Shown: positions 35,401-48,904 of the stretch, piece after piece
Layout of the letters: each line of letters opens with the position of its first letter
Position numbering within the stretch: position 1 is the stretch's first letter
Assembly: GCF_050948175.1 (NCBI RefSeq)
Contig: NW_027490499.1
Coordinates: forward strand, 109,385 to 173,384
Direction of reading: 5' to 3'
DNA: 64,000 bases
Source: Xylocopa sonorina
Lineage: Eukaryota > Arthropoda > Insecta > Hymenoptera > Apidae
Position numbers and translations under genes: made by a program
The notes under the pieces: generated by a model
What the model was told of the DNA's origin: nothing
The model's input: the letters and a program-made list of their open reading frames with translations, nothing else
The model's database searches: none

Positions 35401-37679
35401 GCAAATCATATTATATCTTACCATGAAACATAGAAATGAGATGCGATATCGCGTTTTAAGAAGCATCAGAAATCCATTGCTACGATACGTAGACATCTGC
35501 AAACGCTATTTCCTTGCAAGAAAGTGTCGCATTTACTTTCATTTGAATCGTAGACGAGGAATGCATAACACTTCGCAATGAATATTATATCTTATCTTGA
35601 AACATAGATATGAGATGCGATATCGCGTTTTAAGAATCATATGAACTCTATTGCTACGATACGTAGACATCTGCAATCGATATTTCCTTGCAAGGAAGTG
35701 TCGCATTTAATTTCATTTGAATCGTAGACGAGAAATGCATAACACTTCGCAATAAATATTATATCTTATCATGAAACGTAGATATGAGATGCAATATCTC
35801 GTTTTAAGAAGCATTTGAAATCTATTGCTTCGATACGTAGACATCTGCAAACGCTATTTCCTTGCAAGGAAGTGTCGCATTTACATACATTTGAAGTGTA
35901 GACGAGGAATACATAACACTTCGCAAATCATATTATATCTTACCATGAAACATAGAAATGAGATGCGATATCGCGTTTTAAGAAGCATCAGAAATCCATT
36001 GCTACGATACGTAGACATCTGCAAACGCTATTTCCTTCCAAGAAAGTGTCGCATTTACTTTCATTTGAATCGTAGACGAGGAATGCATAACACTTCGCAA
36101 TGAATATTATATCTTATCTTGAAACATAGATATGAGATGCGATATCGCGTTTTAAGAATCATATGAACTCTATTGCTACGATACCTAGACATCTGCAGAC
36201 GCTATTTCCTAGCAAGGAAGTGTCGCATTTACATTCATTTGAAGTGTGGACGAGGAATACATGACACTTCGCAAATCATATTATATCTTACCATGAAACA
36301 TAGAAATGAGATGCGATATCGCGTTTTAAGGAGCATCAGAAATCCATTGCTACGATACGTAGACATCTGCAAACGCTATTTCCTTGCAAGAAAGTGTCGC
36401 ATTTAATTTCATTTGAATCGTAGACGAGGAATGCATAACACTTCGCAATGAATATTATATCTTATCATGAAACGTAGATATGAGATGCAATATCTCGTTT
36501 TAAGAAGCATTTGAAATCTATTGCTTCGATACGTAGACATCTGCAAACGCTATTTCCTTGCAAGGAAGTGTCGCATTTACATACATTTGAAGTGTAGACG
36601 AGGAATACATAACACTTCGCAAATCATATTATATCTTACCGTGAAACATAGAAATGAGATGCGATATCGCGTTTTAAGAATCATAAGAACTCTATTGCTA
36701 CGATACGTAGACATCTGCAAACGCTATTTCCTAGCAAGGAAGTGTCGCATTTACATTCATTTGAAGTGTAGACGAGGAATACATGATACTTCGCAAATCA
36801 TATAATATCTTACCATAAAACATAGAAATGAGATGCGATATCGCGTTTTAAGAAGCATTAGAAATCTATTGCTACGATACGTAGACATCTGCAAACGCTA
36901 TTCCCTAGCGAGGAAGTGTCGCATTCACATTCATTTGAAGTGTAGACGAGGAATACATAACACTTCGCAAATCATATTATATCTTACCATGAAACATAGA
37001 AATGAGATGCGATATCGCGTTTTAAGAAGCATTAGAACACTATTGCTACGATAGGTAGACATTTGCAAACGCTATTTCCTTGCAAGGAAGTGTCGTATTT
37101 TCATTCATTTGAAGTGTAGACGAGGAATAAATAACACTTCGCAAATCATATTATATCTTATCATGAAACATAGAAATGAGATGCGATATCGCGTTTTAAG
37201 AAGCATTAGAACTCTACTGCTACGATACGTAGGCATCTGCAAACGCTATTTCCTAGCGAGGAAGTGTCGCATTCACATTCATTTGAAGTGTAGACGAGGA
37301 ATACATAACACTCCGCAAATCATATTATATTTTACCATGAAACATAGAAATGTCATGCGATATCGCGTTCTAAGAATCATAAGAACTCTATTGTTACGAT
37401 ACGTAGACATCTGCAAACGCTATTTCCTTGCAAAGAAGTGTCGCATTTACATTCATTTGAAGTGTAGACGAGGAATACATAACACTTGGCAAATCATATT
37501 ATATCTTACCATGAAACATAGAAATGAGATGCGATATCGCGTTTTAAGAAGCATTAGAAATCTATTGCTACGATACGTAGACATCTGCAAACGCTATTCC
37601 CTAGCGAGGAAGTGTCGCATTCACATTCATTTGAAGTGTAGACGAGGAATACATAACACTTCGCAAATCATATTATATC
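32406..37679. repeat. Mixed satellite stretch sharing blocks with distant parts of the array
   Basis: Continues the 174-bp register without a simple local higher-order period. Sub-blocks match others far away: 33683-34270 with 40295-40882 (offset 6612, 38x174); 34433-34828 with 48005-48400 (offset 13572, 78x174); 35021-35581 with 51912-52472 (offset 16891, 97x174+13). Several monomers carry the variants CGACGGATATATAAC and GAGGAATAAATAAC. Confidence 0.75.
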
Positions 37680-40600
37680 TTACCATGAAACATAGAAATG
37701 TGATGCGATATCGCGCTTTAAGAATCATAACAACTCTATTGCTACGATACGTAGACATCTGCAAACGCTATTTCCTAGCAAGGAAGTGTCGCATTTACAA
37801 TCATTTGATGTGTAGACGAGGAATACATAACACTTCGCAAATCATATTATATCTTACCATGAAACATAGAAATGAGATGCGATATCGCGTTTTAAGAAGC
37901 ATTAGAACTCTATTGCTACGATACCTAGACATCTGCAGACGCTATTTCCTAGCAAGGAAGTGTCGCATTTACATTCATTTGAAATGTAGACGAGGAATAC
38001 ATATCACTTCGCAAATCATATTATATCTTACCATGAAACTTAGAAATGTGATGCGATATCGCGTTTCAAGAAGCATTAGAACTCTATTTCTACGATACCT
38101 AGACATCTGCAGACGCTATTTCCTAGCAAGGAAGTGTCGCATTTACTTTCATTTGAATCGTAGACGAGGAATGCATAACACTTCGCAATGAATATTATAT
38201 CTTATCATGAAACGTAGATATGAGATGCAATATCTCGTTTTAAGAAGCATTTGAAATCTATTGCTTCGATACGTAGACATCTGCAAACGCTATTTCCTTG
38301 CAAGGAAGTGTCGCATTTACATTCATTTGAAGTGTAGACGAGGAATACATAACACTTCGCAAATCAAATTATATCTTACCATGAAACATAGAAATGAGAT
38401 GCGATATCGCGTTTTAAGAAGCATCAGAAATCCATTGCTACGATACGTAGACATCTGCAAACGCTATTTCCTTGCAAGAAAGTGTCGCATTTACTTTCAT
38501 TTGAATCGTAGACGAGGAATGCATAACACTTCGCAATGAATACTATATCTTATCTTGAAACATAGAAATGAGATCCGATATCGCGTTTTAAGGATCACAA
38601 GAACTCTATTGCTACGATACGTAGACATCTGCAAACGCTATTTCCTTGCAAGGAAGTGTCGCATTTACATTCATTTGCAGCGTGGACGAGGAATACATGA
38701 CACTTCGCAAATCATATTATATCTTACCATGAAACATAGAAATGAGATGCGATATCGCGTTTTAAGGAGCATCAGAAATCCATTGCTACGATACGTAGAC
38801 ATCTGCAAACGCTATTTCCTTGCAAGAAAGTGTCGCATTTACTTTCATTTGAATCGTAGACGAGGAATGCATAACACTTCGCAATGAATATTATATCTTA
38901 TCTTGAAACATAGATATGAGATGCGATATCGCATTTTAAGAATCATATGAACTCTATTGCTACGATACGTAGACATCTGCAATCGCTATTTCCTTGCAAG
39001 GAAGTGTCGCATTTACTTTCATTTGAATCGTAGACGAGGAATACATAACACTTCGCAATGAATATTATATCTTATCATGAAACGTAGATATGTGATGCAA
39101 TATCTCGTTTTAAGAAGCATTTGAAATCTATTGCTTCGATACGTAGACATCTGTAAACGCTATTTCCTTGCAAGAAAGTGTCGCATTTACATTCATTTGA
39201 AATGTAGACGACGGATATATAACACTTCGCAAATCATATTATACCTTACCATGAAACATAGAAATGAGATGCGATATCGCGTTTTAAGAATCATAAGAAC
39301 TCTATTGCTACGATACGTAGACATCTGCAAACGCTATTTCCTAGCGAGGAAGTGTCGCATTCACATTCATTTGAAGTGTAGACGAGGAATACATGATACT
39401 TCGCAAATCATATTATATCTTACCATGAAACATGGAAATGAGATGCAATATCGCGTTTTAAGAATCATAAGAACTCTATTGCTACGATACCTAGACATCT
39501 GCAGACGCTATTTCCTAGCAAGGAAGTGTCGCATTTACATTCATTTGAAGTGTGGACGAGGAATACATGACACTTCGCAAATCATATTATATCTAACCAT
39601 GAAACATAGAAATGAGATGCGATATCGCATTCTAAGAATCACATGAACTCTATTGCTACGATACGTAGAAATCTGCAATCGCTATTTCCTTGCAAGGAAG
39701 TGTCGCATTTACTTTCATTTGAATCGTAGACGAGGAATACATAACACTTCGCAATGAATATTATATCTTATCATGAAACGTAGATATGAGATGCAATATC
39801 GCGTTTTAAGAATCATAAGAACTCTATTGCTACGATACGTAGACATCTGCAAACGCTAATTCCTTGCAAGGAAGTGTCGCGTTTACATTCATTTGATGTG
39901 AAGACGAGGAATACATAACACTTCGCAAATCATATTATATCTTACCATGAAACATAGAAATGAGATGCGATATCGCGTTTTAAGAAGCATTAGAACTCTA
40001 CTGCTACGATACCTAGACATCTGCAGACGCTACTTCCTAGCAAGGAAGTGTCGCACTTACATTCATTTGACGTGTAGACGAGGAATACATGACACTTCGC
40101 AAATCATATAATATCTTACCATGAAACGTAGAAATGAGATGCGATATCGCGTTTTAAGAATCATAAGAACTCTACTGCTACGATACCTAGACATCTGCAG
40201 ACGCTACTTCCTAGCAAGGAAGTGTCGCACTTACATTCATTTGACGTGTAGACGAGGAATACATGACACTTCGCAAATCATATAATATCTTACCATGAAA
40301 CGTAGAAATGAGATGCGATATCGCGTTTTAAGAATCATAAGAACTCTAATGCTACGATACGTAGACATCTGCAAACGCTATTTCCTTCTAAGGAAGTGTC
40401 GCATTTACATTCATTTGAAGTGTAGACGAGGAATACATGACACTTCGCAAATCATATTATATCTTACCATGAAACATAAAAATGAGATGCGATATCGCGT
40501 TTTAAGAAGCATTAGAACTCTATTGCTACGATACGTAGATATCTGCAAACGCTATTTCCTTGCAAAGAAGTGTCGCATTTACATTCATTTGAAGTGTAGA

Positions 40601-43600
40601 CGAGGAATACATAACACTTCGCAAATCATATTATATCTTACCATGAAACATAGAAATGAGATCCGATATCGCGTTTTAAGTATCATAAGATCTCTATTGC
40701 TACGATACGTAGACATCTGCAAACGCTATTTCCTTGCAAGGAAGTGTCGCATTTACATCCATTTGAAGTGTAGACGAGGAATACATGACACTTCGCAAAT
40801 CATATTATATCTTACCATGAAACATAGAAATGAGATGCGACATCGCGTTCTAAGAAGCATTAGAACACTACTGCTACGATAGGTAGACATTTGCAAACGC
40901 TATTTCCGTGCAAGGAAGAGTCGCATTTACATTCATTTGAATCGTAGACGAGGAATGCATAACACTTCGCAAAGAATATTATATCTTATCATGAAACATA
41001 GATATGAGATGCAATATCTCGTTTTAAGAAGCATTTGAAATCTATTGCTTCGATACGTAGACATCTGCAAACGCTATTTTCTTGCAAGGAAGTGTCGCAT
41101 TTACATTCATTTGAAGTGTAGACAAGGAATACATAGCACTTCGCAAATCATATTATATCTTACCATGAAACATAGAAATGAGATGCGATATCGCGTTTTA
41201 AGATGCAGCAGAAATCCATTGCTACGATACGTAGACATCAGCAAACGCTATTTCCTTGCAAGAAAGTGTCGCATTTACATTCATTTGAAGTGTAGACGAG
41301 GAATACATAACACTTCGCAAATCATATTATATCTTACCATGAAACATAGAAATGTGATGCGATATCGCGCTTTAAGAATCATAACAACTCTATTGCTACG
41401 ATACGTAGACATCTGCAAACGCTATTTCCTAGCAAGGAAGTGTCGCATTTACAATCATTTGATGTGTAGACGAGGAATACATAACACTTCGCAAATCATA
41501 TTATATCTTACCATGAAACATAGAAATGAGATGCGATATCGCGTTTTAAGAAGCATTAGAACTCTATTGCTACGATACCTAGACATCTGCAGACGCTATT
41601 TCCTAGCAAGGAAGTGTCGCATTTACATTCATTTGAAATGTAGACGAGGAATACATATCACTTCGCAAATCATATTATATCTTACCATGAAACTTAGAAA
41701 TGTGATGCGATATCGCGTTTCAAGAAGCATTAGAACTCTATTTCTACGATACCTAGACATCTGCAGACGCTATTTCCTAGCAAGGAAGTGTCGCATTTAC
41801 TTTCATTTGAATCGTAGACGAGGAATGCATAACACTTCGCAATGAATATTATATCTTATCATGAAACGTAGATATGAGATGCAATATCTCGTTTTAAGAA
41901 GCATTTGAAATCTATTGCTTCGATACGTAGACATCTGCAAACGCTATTTCCTTGCAAGGAAGTGTCGCATTTACATTCATTTGAAGTGTAGACGAGGAAT
42001 ACATAACACTTCGCAAATCAAATTATATCTTACCATGAAACATCGAAATGAGATGCGATATCGCGTTTTAAGAAGCATCAGAAATCCATTGCTACGATAC
42101 GTAGACATCTGCAAACGCTATTTCCTTGCAAGAAAGTGTCGCATTTACTTTCATTTGAATCGTAGACGAGGAATGCATAACACTTCGCAATGAATACTAT
42201 ATCTTATCTTGAAACATAGAAATGAGATCCGATATCGCGTTTTAAGGATCACAAGAACTCTATTGCTACGATACGTAGACATCTGCAAACGCTATTTCCT
42301 TGCAAGGAAGTGTCGCATTTACATTCATTTGCAGCGTGGACGAGGAATACATGACACTTCGCAAATCATATTATATCTTACCATGAAACATAGAAATGAG
42401 ATGCGATATCGCGTTTTAAGGAGCATCAGAAATCCATTGCTACGATACGTAGACATCTGCAAACGCTATTTCCTTGCAAGAAAGTGTCGCATTTACTTTC
42501 ATTTGAATCGTAGACGAGGAATGCATAACACTTCGCAATGAATATTATATCTTATCTTGAAACATAGATATGAGATGCGATATCGCATTTTAAGAATCAT
42601 ATGAACTCTATTGCTACGATACGTAGACATCTGCAATCGCTATTTCCTTGCAAGGAAGTGTCGCATTTACTTTCATTTGAATCGTAGACGAGGAATACAT
42701 AACACTTCGCAATGTATATTATATCTTATCATGAAACGTAGATATGTGATGCAATATCTCGTTTTAAGAAGCATTTGAAATCTATTGCTTCGATACGTAG
42801 ACATCTGTAAACGCTATTTCCTTGCAAGAAAGTGTCGCATTTACATTCATTTGAAATGTAGACGACGGATATATAACACTTCGCAAATCATATTATACCT
42901 TACCATGAAACATAGAAATGAGATGCGATATCGCGTTTTAAGAATCATAAGAACTCTATTGCTACGATACGTAGACATCTGCAAACGCTATTTCCTAGCG
43001 AGGAAGTGTCGCATTCACATTCATTTGAAGTGTAGACGAGGAATACATGATACTTCGCAAATCATATTATATCTTACCATGAAACATGGAAATGAGATGC
43101 AATATCGCGTTTTAAGAATCATAAGAACTCTATTGCTACGATACCTAGACATCTGCAGACGCTATTTCCTAGCAAGGAAGTGTCGCATTTACATTCATTT
43201 GAAGTGTGGACGAGGAATACATGACACTTCGCAAATCATATTATATCTAACCATGAAACATAGAAATGAGATGCGATATCGCATTCTAAGAATCACATGA
43301 ACTCTATTGCTACGATACGTAGAAATCTGCAATCGCTATTTCCTTGCAAGGAAGTGTCGCATTTACTTTCATTTGAATCGTAGACGAGGAATACATAACA
43401 CTTCGCAATGAATATTATATCTTATCATGAAACGTAGATATGAGATGCAATATCGCGTTTTAAGAATCATAAGAACTCTATTGCTACGATACGTAGACAT
43501 CTGCAAACGCTAATTCCTTGCAAGGAAGTGTCGCGTTTACATTCATTTGATGTGAAGACGAGGAATACATAACACTTCGCAAATCATATTATATCTTACC

Positions 43601-46600
43601 ATGAAACATAGAAATGAGATGCGATATCGCGTTTTAAGAAGCATTAGAACTCTACTGCTACGATACCTAGACATCTGCAGACGCTACTTCCTAGCAAGGA
43701 AGTGTCGCACTTACATTCATTTGACGTGTAGACGAGGAATACATGACACTTCGCAAATCATATAATATCTTACCATGAAACGTAGAAATGAGATGCGATA
43801 TCGCGTTTTAAGAATCATAAGAACTCTACTGCTACGATACCTAGACATCTGCAGACGCTACTTCCTAGCAAGGAAGTGTCGCACTTACATTCATTTGACG
43901 TGTAGACGAGGAATACATGACACTTCGCAAATCATATAATATCTTACCATGAAACGTAGAAATGAGATGCGATATCGCGTTTTAAGAATCATAAGAACTC
44001 TAATGCTACGATACGTAGACATCTGCAAACGCTATTTCCTTCTAAGGAAGTGTCGCATTTACATTCATTTGAAGTGTAGACGAGGAATACATGACACTTC
44101 GCAAATCATATTATATCTTACCATGAAACATAAAAATGAGATGCGATATCGCGTTTTAAGAAGCATTAGAACTCTATTGCTACGATACGTAGACATCTGC
44201 AAACGCTATTTCCTTGCAAAGAAGTGTCGCATTTACATTCATTTGAAGTGTAGACGAGGAATACATAACACTTCGCAAATCATATTATATCTTACCATGA
44301 AACATAGAAATGAGATCCGATATCGCGTTTTAAGTATCATAAGATCTCTATTGCTACGATACGTAGACATCTGCAAACGCTATTTCCTTCCAAGGAAGTG
44401 TCGCATTTACATCCATTTGAAGTGTAGACGAGGAATACATAACACTTCGCAAATCATATTATATCTTACCATGAAACATAGAAATGAGATGCGATATCGC
44501 GTTTTAAGAAGCATTAGAACTCTACTGCTACGATACCTAGACATCTGCAGACGCTACTTCCTAGCAAGGAAGTGTCGCACTTACATTCATTTGACGTGTA
44601 GACGAGGAATACATGACACTTCGCAAATCATATAATATCTTACCATGAAACGTAGAAATGAGATGCGATATCGCGTTTTAAGAATCATAAGAACTCTACT
44701 GCTACGATACCTAGACATCTGCAGACGCTACTTCCTAGCAAGGAAGTGTCGCACTTACATTCATTTGACGTGTAGACGAGGAATACATGACACTTCGCAA
44801 ATCATATAATATCTTACCATGAAACGTAGAAATGAGATGCGATATCGCGTTTTAAGAATCATAAGAACTCTACTGCTACGATACCTAGACATCTGCAGAC
44901 GCTATTTCCTAGCAAGGAAGTGTCGCATTTACATTCATTTGAAATGTAGACGAGGAATACATATCACTTCGCAAATCATATTATATCTTACCATGAAACT
45001 TAGAAATGTGATGCGATATCGCGTTTCAAGAAGCATTAGAACTCTATTTCTACGATACCTAGACATCTGCAGACGCTATTTCCTAGCAAGGAAGTGTCGC
45101 ATTTACTTTCATTTGAATCGTAGACGAGGAATGCATAACACTTCGCAATGAATATTATATCTTATCATGAAACGTAGATATGAGATGCAATATCTCGTTT
45201 TAAGAAGCATTTGAAATCTATTGCTTCGATACGTAGACATCTGCAAACGCTATTTCCTTGCAAGGAAGTGTCGCATTTACATTCATTTGAAGTGTAGACG
45301 AGGAATACATAACACTTCGCAAATCAAATTATATCTTACCATGAAACATCGAAATGAGATGCGATATCGCGTTTTAAGAAGCATCAGAAATCCATTGCTA
45401 CGATACGTAGACATCTGCAAACGCTATTTCCTTGCAAGAAAGTGTCGCATTTACTTTCATTTGAATCGTAGACGAGGAATGCATAACACTTCGCAATGAA
45501 TACTATATCTTATCTTGAAACATAGAAATGAGATCCGATATCGCGTTTTAAGGATCACAAGAACTCTATTGCTACGATACGTAGACATCTGCAAACGCTA
45601 TTTCCTTGCAAGGAAGTGTCGCATTTACATTCATTTGCAGCGTGGACGAGGAATACATGACACTTCGCAAATCATATTATATCTTACCATGAAACATAGA
45701 AATGAGATGCGATATCGCGTTTTAAGGAGCATCAGAAATCCATTGCTACGATACGTAGACATCTGCAAACGCTATTTCCTTGCAAGAAAGTGTCGCATTT
45801 ACTTTCATTTGAATCGTAGACGAGGAATGCATAACACTTCGCAATGAATATTATATCTTATCTTGAAACATAGATATGAGATGCGATATCGCATTTTAAG
45901 AATCATATGAACTCTATTGCTACGATACGTAGACATCTGCAATCGCTATTTCCTTGCAAGGAAGTGTCGCATTTACTTTCATTTGAATCGTAGACGAGGA
46001 ATACGTAACACTTCGCAATGAATATTATATCTTATCATGAAACGTAGATATGTGATGCAATATCTCGTTTTAAGAAGCATTTGAAATCTATTGCTTCGAT
46101 ACGTAGACATCTGTAAACGCTATTTCCTTGCAAGAAAGTGTCGCATTTACATTCATTTGAAATGTAGACGACGGATATATAACACTTCGCAAATCATATT
46201 ATACCTTACCATGAAACATAGAAATGAGATGCGATATCGCGTTTTAAGAATCATAAGAACTCTATTGCTACGATACGTAGACATCTGCAAACGCTATTTC
46301 CTAGCGAGGAAGTGTCGCATTCACATTCATTTGAAGTGTAGACGAGGAATACATGATACTTCGCAAATCATATTATATCTTACCATGAAACATGGAAATG
46401 AGATGCAATATCGCGTTTTAAGAATCATAAGAACTCTATTGCTACGATACCTAGACATCTGCAGACGCTATTTCCTAGCAAGGAAGTGTCGCATTTACAT
46501 TCATTTGAAGTGTGGACGAGGAATACATGACACTTCGCAAATCATATTATATCTAACCATGAAACATAGAAATGAGATGCGATATCGCATTCTAAGAATC

Positions 46601-48861
46601 ACATGAACTCTATTGCTACGATACGTAGAAATCTGCAATCGCTATTTCCTTGCAAGGAAGTGTCGCATTTACTTTCATTTGAATCGTAGACGAGGAATAC
46701 ATAACACTTCGCAATGAATATTATATCTTATCATGAAACGTAGATATGAGATGCAATATCGCGTTTTAAGAATCATAAGAACTCTATTGCTACGATACGT
46801 AGACATCTGCAAACGCTAATTCCTTGCAAGGAAGTGTCGCGTTTACATTCATTTGATGTGAAGACGAGGAATACATAACACTTCGCAAATCATATTATAT
46901 CTTACCATGAAACATAGAAATGAGATGCGATATCGCGTTTTAAGAAGCATTAGAACTCTACTGCTACGATACCTAGACATCTGCAGACGCTACTTCCTAG
47001 CAAGGAAGTGTCGCACTTACATTCATTTGACGTGTAGACGAGGAATACATGACACTTCGCAAATCATATAATATCTTACCATGAAACGTAGAAATGAGAT
47101 GCGATATCGCGTTTTAAGAATCATAAGAACTCTACTGCTACGATACCTAGACATCTGCAGACGCTACTTCCTAGCAAGGAAGTGTCGCACTTACATTCAT
47201 TTGACGTGTAGACGAGGAATACATGACACTTCGCAAATCATATAATATCTTACCATGAAACGTAGAAATGAGATGCGATATCGCGTTTTAAGAATCATAA
47301 GAACTCTAATGCTACGATACGTAGACATCTGCAAACGCTATTTCCTTCTAAGGAAGTGTCGCATTTACATTCATTTGAAGTGTAGACGAGGAATACATGA
47401 CACTTCGCAAATCATATTATATCTTACCATGAAACATAAAAATGAGATGCGATATCGCGTTTTAAGAAGCATTAGAACTCTATTGCTACGATACGTAGAC
47501 ATCTGCAAACGCTATTTCCTTGCAAAGAAGTGTCGCATTTACATTCATTTGAAGTGTAGACGAGGAATACATAACACTTCGCAAATCATATTATATCTTA
47601 CCATGAAACATAGAAATGAGATCCGATATCGCGTTTTAAGTATCATAAGATCTCTATTGCTACGATACGTAGACATCTGCAAACGCTATTTCCTTCCAAG
47701 GAAGTGTCGCATTTACATCCATTTGAAGTGTAGACGAGGAATACATGACACTTCGCAAATCATATTATATCTTACCATGAAACATAGAAATGAGATGCGA
47801 CATCGCGTTCTAAGAAGCATTAGAACACTACTGCTACGATAGGTAGACATTTGCAAACGCTATTTCCGTGCAAGGAAGAGTCGCATTTACATTCATTTGA
47901 ATCGTAGACGAGGAATGCATAACACTTCGCAAAGAATATTATATCTTATCATGAAACATAGATATGAGATGCAATATCTCGTTTTAAGAAGCATTTGAAA
48001 TCTATTGCTTCGATACGTAGACATCTGCAAACGCTATTTTCTTGCAAGGAAGTGTCGCATTTACATTCATTTGAAGTGTAGACAAGGAATACATAGCACT
48101 TCGCAAATCATATTATATCTTACCATGAAACATAGAAATGAGATGCGATATCGCGTTTTAAGATGCAGCAGAAATCCATTGCTACGATACGTAGACATCA
48201 GCAAACGCTATTTCCTTGCAAGAAAGTGTCGCATTTACATTCATTTGAAGTGTAGACGACGGATATATAACACTTCGCAAATCATATTATACCTTACCAT
48301 GAAACATAGAAATGAGATGCGATATCACGTTTTAAGGATCATAAGAACTCTATTGCTACGATACGTAGACATCTGCAAATGCTATTTCCTTGCAAGGTAG
48401 TGTCGCATTTACATTCATTTGAAGTGTAGACGAGGAATACATAACACTTGGCAAATCATATTATATCTTACCATGAAACATAGAAATGAGATGCGATATC
48501 GCGTTTTAAGAAGCATTAGAAATCTATTGCTACGATACGTAGACATCTGCAAACGCTATTCCCTAGCGAGGAAGTGTCGCATTCACATTCATTTGAAGTG
48601 TAGACGAGGAATACATAACACTTCGCAAATCATATTATATCTTACCATGAAACATAGAAATGTGATGCGATATCGCGCTTTAAGAATCATAACAACTCTA
48701 TTGCTACGATACGTAGACATCTGCAAACGCTATTTCCTAGCAAGGAAGTGTCGCATTTACAATCATTTGATGTGTAGACGAGGAATACATAACACTTCGC
48801 AAATCATATTATATCTTACCATGAAACATAGAAATGAGATGCGATATCGCGTTTTAAGAAG
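37680..48861. repeat. Three tandem higher-order units of 21, 19 and about 21 monomers
   Basis: Landmarks at 38261, 41915 and 45221 (AATCAAATTATATC variant) are 3654 (21x174) and 3306 (19x174) bp apart. 40295, 43949 and 47255 repeat with the same spacings. The middle unit is shorter: near 44.5 kb it passes from the ATCCGATATC...AAGATCTC monomers straight into CACTTACATTCATTTGACG monomers, a deletion/recombination junction. Single-base markers such as CATCGAAATG at about 42,040 and 45,346 separate units 2 and 3 from unit 1. Confidence 0.85.
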
Positions 48862-48904
48862 CTATTGCTACGATACCTAGAACTCTATTGCTACGATACC
48901 TAGA
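48862..48904. repeat. Register break in the satellite (+13 bp)
   Basis: CTATTGCTACGATACCTAGA occurs at 48862-48881 and again at 48885-48904. An ordinary monomer has only one copy, preceded by GCATTAGAACT. The net change is +13 bp and shifts the 174-bp phase of everything downstream. The TAGA shared by the normal and inserted contexts suggests template switching at microhomology. Confidence 0.9.

Noticed and set aside
37109..38191. 360-codon + frame (and dozens of shorter ones) in the satellite as protein genes
   Set aside because: They are the same 58-codon translation of the 174-bp unit repeated. Frames begin and end wherever variant monomers gain or lose stops, there is no promoter or unique sequence, and equivalent copies are broken.
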